From positions 248,001-312,000 of the forward strand of contig NADL03000691.1 of assembly GCA_002205965.3 (NCBI GenBank): DNA of 64,000 nt, in the 5' to 3' direction. Both the position numbers and the translations under genes were made by a program. The DNA is from Kappaphycus alvarezii. Its lineage: Eukaryota; Rhodophyta; Florideophyceae; Gigartinales; Solieriaceae. Each line of letters begins with the position of its first letter. Position 1 is the first letter of the stretch. Below the pieces are notes generated by a model. That model saw only the letters and a list, made by a program, of their open reading frames with translations. It did not search any database and was not told where the DNA came from. Positions 58,739 to 64,000 of the stretch are shown piece by piece.

Positions 58739-60366
58739 TGATTTGCGCAAAATTTCCACACGAAAGAAATCTAGAAAAGGACCAAATTTGGATACAGTAT
58801 CGGAATTTAGAAGATATTTTTAACAGTTTCGGAATTTGCAAGATATTTTTAATTTGGATTAGTGTGGCAAAATCATAGGCTGATTTATTATTTTAAGACA
58901 GGATGTCAATAATAGATTACATTACTGTTTAAGATCGTCAGACTTCTCGAAGACGTCGCAGTATTTAAAGTCTGAAAAAGAAGTCGTTGAGGCAACCTCC
59001 CCCAATCAAGTACCCCATCGGCTCACCCCTTCTTTTGGCCCTTAACATGATCAACCTCCGCCCTTCTCTCATCATCAACAAGTAATCCCGAGGCAGTCGT
59101 CTACTGAACGCTTTGGCCCTGATGGCAAATTTTTCAACCGACTACGATGATTACTGTAGAAGGTTAGACCGGAAACGCGTTGGGAAGTGGGTCCGCCGTA
59201 ACTGCTTCGAGCAGGCAGAAGAACAGAGAAGGAAGAGGAGGAAGAGTAGGAGGACTGGGTGAAACCGTTTGAGCCTCTACTGTATAACGGTGGACGGGAG
59301 CTCCCATGGAGAAAATAGCTGAGAAGGAGGGAGTAATTGTGATCTCTGACTGTTCTGAAGAAGATGAAGAGTGGTGTGAAAAGAAGGATGAGGAGGATGA
59401 GGCGGGGACATGAAAAGTGCTAGAATAGTGGGGGTGAGGCCAGAAAATATGGACCAGGTGGTCTCGACTCTGCAATGGGTTTATATTCCCCACGCCCCGG
59501 ACTGCAGACAAGCATTGACTCTCGAGAATACTCGGTGTGGCTTCAATAATACTGTAAAGTCCCACTTTTACACCCTGGCACGCCATGCTCGAGAAGAAAT
59601 TGCCCGGCCACACTCTATGTACATGGTGATCATCTCATGCACTGCTTGCATGGAGCCCACAGAATAAACCGACTTGATCGCCAAGTAAAACTTCTCGCGA
59701 GAGACCTGGTAAGAGCTGCTTGTCATCCTTTCGTAGAGCCAAAGCATGGTCTCCACCGCACGAGACCAGACATCCAGACCGGATGGGAGCGTCCTCATTG
59801 GTTTAGAATTTCGCAGGAGGAAATGGAGAATTCTAAATCGTTCGCGGATATTTTTGTGGACTGCCTGGGTGGAATGGATATTTTGGGGGAACGGTTTTGC
59901 TCTGATATAGAGGAATAAGATATTAAGGAAAGAATCTACATATTTATCAAAATAGCATCTGCTGCTAGTCTTTCTCGTTCACACGATTCCATTTGATGCA
60001 TTTCATGGTTCTTAATATATATTTTTTGAGACTTTAATGTTAGAAAAAAAGTCTATTTAAGCTGAGTGAACTGCTTCCTTTTGGAGAGGTCAAAAAAGTT
60101 GGCGGAAAACTTTAAGTCAAGTTCCGGGTAGTAGGAAGTTGAGAATCAGCTTCAGACCCAAGAAAAATTTTCCGGCGTTGATTGCAGAGTATCAGTGGTA
60201 GACCCTGCCCCTTCCATACTTGCTTGTAGCCCTCTCAACTCTCTTCCATCTAAACTCCTTTTTGTACGTTCAGTTATACCACGGTAGCACTTTCGTCGCT
60301 TGCAACAACCACTTATTGGGGGAGTTGGCTCTTATTATCTCTTCTCCCGACGATTTAATCCTATCG
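58739..60366 (+). mobile_element. TGAT...ATCA element, longest copy (1.63 kb)
   Basis: It starts TGATTTGCGCAAAATTTCC and ends TTTAATCCTATCG, with the 5-bp duplication TACAC (58734-58738 and 60367-60371). Arm B near 24850 shows the empty site. The parts in order are a 5' region, an open phase with the MITVEG start (59147), an acidic VIVISDCSEEDEEW block near 59330, a nested LINE fragment at about 59475-59775, the ISQEEMENSKSF...GMDILGE frame ending at 59918, and a 3' part of about 430 bp. Other copies lie at 745-1760, 12256-12977, 13840-14464 and 48766-49533. The class is not recognised. Confidence 0.75.
59475..59775 (+). mobile_element. LINE fragment (endonuclease domain) nested in the TGAT element
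   Basis: It encodes, in shifting frames, pieces matching LINE-B residues around REFSVWLQYY, GDHLMHCLHGAHR and HGLHRTRPDI. It is absent from the sister copy at 13.84 kb, where GACCAGGTGATCCCGAATCT runs straight into CCGGATGGGGGCG. It lacks a 3' UTR tail, unlike the other LINE insertions, so it may have arrived by a different route. Confidence 0.65.
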
Positions 60367-63238
60367 TACACCACATAAAACTGGACTTGTGTGCAATAAT
60401 AGATTACATTAAGTAAAGAAAAACTTTTTAACTAATATTTCTGTTTATTGTTTTTATTTCATTGCATATCTAGCGGGGGAATGTGGGCTGCTTTAATATT
60501 TGAGAGATCTGGTCAGTTGTGGGCCAGAATATTTCCAGTTGGTTAGAAACCGACACTCCGATTGAAAGGTACTATCGATCATCATCTTCCCCAAGCCACA
60601 CAATAGTCAGGCCCCAAATGCTTGAACATCTCCTTTCACCACTCTTTCTACGGACCTAAATTCTGCCCCACTATATTCTTGTTCACATCAGTAATACTGT
60701 TGTCTGCACTGCTACCAATCTTAATGCTTTGGATTGATTCCCATCTCGATAGTCATGCGACCCTAAGTAAATCAAAGATTCCATCGCACTTTGTCTTATC
60801 TGTAATGAAGTCTTCAGTGCTCTTATTTAGAAAGCCTTGGTGTTTTTCTAGTCACGCTTTTTTCGTTGTTTTCTGTTGCAGTTATTCACTTGGGGTGAAG
60901 TTTTGAGTGTTTTTACTGTTGGAGGATAAATTCGACCTACCTATATTAGAGTTTCTGCCGCCCTTATCCTATACACTCGGTTTTCTGCCTCTGATCGAAT
61001 ACATCTTCATACAGTAAAAACACCGAAAACTTACACTTTACTTCCTATGAAAGAATACGTAGGTGACCTGGTCCTCAGCAGTGACCTCTGGTTTATTACT
61101 TTCTGCTCATTCCTCGAGATCGATTTATTGGGAAAATATTGGGTGTTTTTACTTTTTGAAGATATATTCTATTACATTACTGTGCCTTGTGTCATCTTCG
61201 TAAAAAACCTGCCACCACTATCACAGCAAAACGGTGATTTCTGTTGAAGACAATGACTGGAATGTGATTTTTACGTGTTTCTAGTACTATCTATGACGAT
61301 TGTTTAGGGTAAAGTACTGCACTCTCTATTTCTTACCTCGTAGTTTTTAATTATTTTTTATGGTCAAGTAGAGTAGTGTACAGTAAGAACACTACTGTAA
61401 CGACGACTCTCAGCCAGAGACCGCCCGGGTGTCGGATGTATAGGTAGCACCCGTGTCGGCTAGGCAGTTTGGAGGAAGTAGCGTCACCTAGTGGCCCCTC
61501 GCTACTCCGAAACCTACACCTATTGTCTTTTTCCCTGTTAATCCCTTTCGCTCCCATCAATTTCCGCTCTGACATCGTTACAAATATAAATAGAAGGGAT
61601 CGATTCGGTTCTTTAATATTTGAAAGGTGTGTTTGGGCTATCCCCAGTGTATGTTTCACGTATTCAGGATAAATGGTTGGGGTTTCGAAAAAACCCGCCG
61701 TAACTTCACGGTGGCAATGTGGGATACTACCTCGAGAGATAGGTTCTTGCACTGGACCATCGATATTAATGCAGAAACGTTTCTCTGAATATAGCACACA
61801 TATTGTACATAGGATTTTGTATTGTACCCGGCTAGAAACATGGATTTACATCATATTGAGACTGACAATCTGAGATATGCACTGTCGCGCGATTTTTTGT
61901 GTCGCGCTACGGTCAGAGTCGCTAGTGTATTGGCCCGGTGTGCTCGCACAGTATACAGTACTACTGTACACCGTACGAGCCGGAAGTACGAGCCTACTTC
62001 AGTAGTACTGTGCAATGTACTTGCACGTTCATGAGTAGAAACCCCGGACCGGCCGCCCCTATAAGATGACGCGAAGGCTGCCGGAGTCTGGGGAAGGAGG
62101 TAGGTTCCGCTTGGCCGCAAAAAAGAGAAAATGAAGAGTGAACAGAACCAAGCACTTTATCCAGCATAGTTTTGTGCAGTGAGCCCCATTTCTTAGAAGT
62201 AACAACGGGAGGTCTTTTACAGTAACAATGACGCTGGCTGATTCCCAATCAGCTTGTATGGTAGTGAGCTCTTTTATTTGGGTTACTAAACGGAGCTGCA
62301 TGTGACGAAGCTTGGCATGTATTTTCGTTGCATGTAAGAATCGCATGAGCTCTGGTAGTTACGCTTGTACTTTAATTAAGTTCCTCTTCTCGCTCACTTG
62401 CATATGCATTCCATGAGAGGTTAAGAAAACTCCTGCTTAGAATAAATCTTATGACAATCCCTAATCAATGCTTTTCTTCCCTCTCCTTAGTTTGGTTTAC
62501 TCATTCGCGGTCTCTATGTCGCGACTTGAGATACACCTTATCAGCATTGAAATTTCATTCCTAGTACATACTTTTCGACAATACCAATTGCGGCATGATT
62601 CCAAATTAATAACTGATTTTGCTGTATGTTGGAGTAGAAATCGAAGAACAGATCATTGCGTGTTCGAAAAGTATTCCTCAGCTTAGCGATACGAGAATAT
62701 ATGTGGTTTTAGCTCTGTTAATCAAATAACACTTCGGAGTCTGCAGAAACTAGTAGTCTTTGGCTGCTGTACGAAGTGTATACTGTCGTAAGGTTTGGCT
62801 TTGTTATATGCGTTGCCGCCAAGTATAAACTTCTATAGCGCCAAGATAGATTCTCATTGCAACGTTAATAATTTTGATTCCCGATAAAAAATGAAAGTAT
62901 GGACAAAAAACTAACGGGACATGCGCAGATACATTGAAAAAAGAAAATTGTCTTCACCGTTTCTTCCCGATTTAGCAGAGGCCCCACTCTTCCCCACGCA
63001 ACCTAAACCATTTTACATTAACAGCTATTCTTTCATGGCTGTACTAAAAGTTTAAAGACTCACTCCACCTTTACGCTCATTTCTCGATCACATTTTCATA
63101 ATTATAGAAATTTCAGAACCTCCACCAAACTAGGTCCCAAAGCATTCCGAAACTTCCAAACCTCAACACGCCAGGGTTTCCCCATCAAGACTACTCAGCC
63201 GCTGCTACTGGAGACTCGGATGGACCCAACCTCATACA

Positions 63239-63244
63239 TATAAA
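63239..63244 (+). promoter_or_regulatory. TATA box of peptide gene C
   Basis: TATAAA, 120 bp upstream of the ATG, in the same context as in A and B. Confidence 0.6.
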
Positions 63245-63358
63245 TCAAACCGATGCGCTTTTTCCTTGTTGTCTTTGCAGTACCTAGCCATTACTTCCAG
63301 ACAACTTACCAACAACTTAAGAGCTGCTACACCTTCCAAACCCATCGAAACCGCAAAA

Positions 63359-63613
63359 ATGGTCAAGTCAACCTTCATCTTCGCTCTCACTCTTTTCGCT
63401 TTCGCCACCTTCGCTGTCGCCCTCATTCCAGAAGACAACATTGGCGAGGCTTACCGTCACACTAGGATCTTTCGTGGCCTGTGTGGAGGCGCCGGTCGCG
63501 CCGTCAAGATGTGTCGCGAGATGGAAAAGCGTACTTTCAGCTGCCAAGTTGTTGGCTGCCAAGCCGAACCTCGTCGTCGCAGCCTCCGTTGCACATGCCG
63601 TCCTGTGATATAA
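63359..63613 (+). CDS. Secreted cationic six-cysteine peptide, copy C
   Basis: 84 codons in one exon. The signal peptide differs from copy B at a single residue, and the pro-segment reads PEDNIGEAYRHTR. The six-cysteine domain keeps every cysteine and the spacing C-x9-C-x9-C-x4-C-x10-C-x-C. The loops differ (GRAVKMC, REMEKRTFSC, QAEPRRRSLRC), and the end is CTCRPVI. The replacements cluster in the pro-segment and mature peptide. This is the pattern expected of a diversifying secreted defence peptide, although that role is inferred. Upstream in-frame Mets exist, but the start shared with all copies is preferred. Confidence 0.85.
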   Translation: MVKSTFIFALTLFAFATFAVALIPEDNIGEAYRHTRIFRGLCGGAGRAVKMCREMEKRTFSCQVVGCQAEPRRRSLRCTCRPVI

Positions 63614-63829
63614 GAGGCTCACCGATCATTGAATCTCTGCCCAAGTAGGTGCATGAACGGCACGGAAAACGTTTCCTTCTGCCTGTTGCATGGAGTAGGA
63701 CAGATTGAGGGACACGCAAAATTGCATGGCGTGGTTTTTGATGACTTTTCTTCCTTCTCTTCCATTGGATGTCCTAAATGATCTGGCAAAAGCTCAGAAT
63801 TTGAGTTTACTTTGCACTTTATGTTGTTC

Positions 63830-63939
63830 CTTCCCCATTACTGTGTCGGTATACCCTTTTTGAGTCGATTGTGGTTGTCTAGAAAACCATGGGATAGATC
63901 TGATATATCTTCCAACAGTAAAACACCCAAACGTTCCCC
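63830..63939 (+). mobile_element. 110-bp LINE-A tail downstream of peptide gene C
   Basis: It is flanked by the 8-bp duplication TGTTGTTC (63822-63829 and 63940-63947). Arm B (near 27755) and arm A (near 3445, inverted) have the empty site. Confidence 0.9.
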
Positions 63940-64000
63940 TGTTGTTCTTTCTGCTACCACCGCCCATACGCTATGTAATACAAAAAAAATGTTCCTCCCT

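Larger units (their letters stand above)
55893..63990 (+). repeat. Segment C: older third copy of the duplicated block
   Basis: It is collinear with arm B from about 22580 to 27800, ending near the window edge. It contains the extra insertions 56461-56574, 56991-57294, 58037-58073, 58187-58304, 58739-60366 and 63830-63939, all absent from B. Sequence identity to B is clearly lower than that of A to B. Confidence 0.85.

Overview
This is a repeat-dense eukaryotic window, moderately AT-rich, with no bacterial features. The only genes I can support as likely functional host genes are four copies of one small secreted-peptide gene. Each is a single exon of 84 codons encoding a signal peptide, an acidic pro-segment and a strongly basic six-cysteine peptide, and each has a TATA box about 115-122 bp upstream of the ATG. 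This is the layout of a secreted antimicrobial or defensin-like peptide. The cysteine spacing is not one I can place in a known family. The host lineage cannot be fixed from the sequence; an animal or a protist is possible.

Layout: 0.7-1.8 kb holds an old repeat. 2.1-12.2 kb (arm A) and 20.1-28.9 kb (arm B) are the two arms of a large inverted segmental duplication. A third, older copy (C, same orientation as B) fills 55.9-64.0 kb and runs off the window. Each copy carries one peptide gene (3656-3910 minus, 27292-27546 plus, 63359-63613 plus). A fourth, more divergent gene (17106-17360 minus) lies in the spacer between the arms, which also contains a perfect 42-bp palindrome at 15558-15599. 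From 29 to 55.9 kb the sequence is mostly mobile-element remains: a broken piggyBac transposase (29.4-31.2 kb), a tRNA-like sequence, endonuclease fragments of several LINE lineages (31.5, 53.0 and 59.5 kb), a 50-bp minisatellite (32.8-33.2 kb), a broken DIRS-like fossil (about 34-38.8 kb, minus), a broken Ty1/copia fossil (43.75-48.75 kb, plus), and a nearly complete but broken LINE (49.6-52.65 kb, plus). The LINE encodes a reverse transcriptase with a restriction-like endonuclease domain. 39.1-41.9 kb and 42.6-43.7 kb are AT-rich stretches in which I see no gene.

The most unusual pattern is a shared terminal sequence of about 40 nt. It forms the 3' end of the LINEs in this window and also occurs by itself dozens of times. 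Comparing arms A, B and C gives empty sites for many of these insertions. They are 5'-truncated retroposed LINE tails, some only 37-51 bp long, flanked by target-site duplications of 7-14 bp. One 1.0-kb non-autonomous unit (54483-55483) carries the same kind of tail behind an unknown open reading frame and sits inside the endonuclease domain of a LINE copy. A second unclassified repeat has ends TGAT...ATCA, 5-bp target duplications and a SUMO-interaction-like acidic reading frame; it is present in five places.

The peptide genes therefore appear to have been multiplied by segmental duplication within retroposon-rich DNA. Copies B and C differ mainly by amino-acid replacements in the mature peptide.
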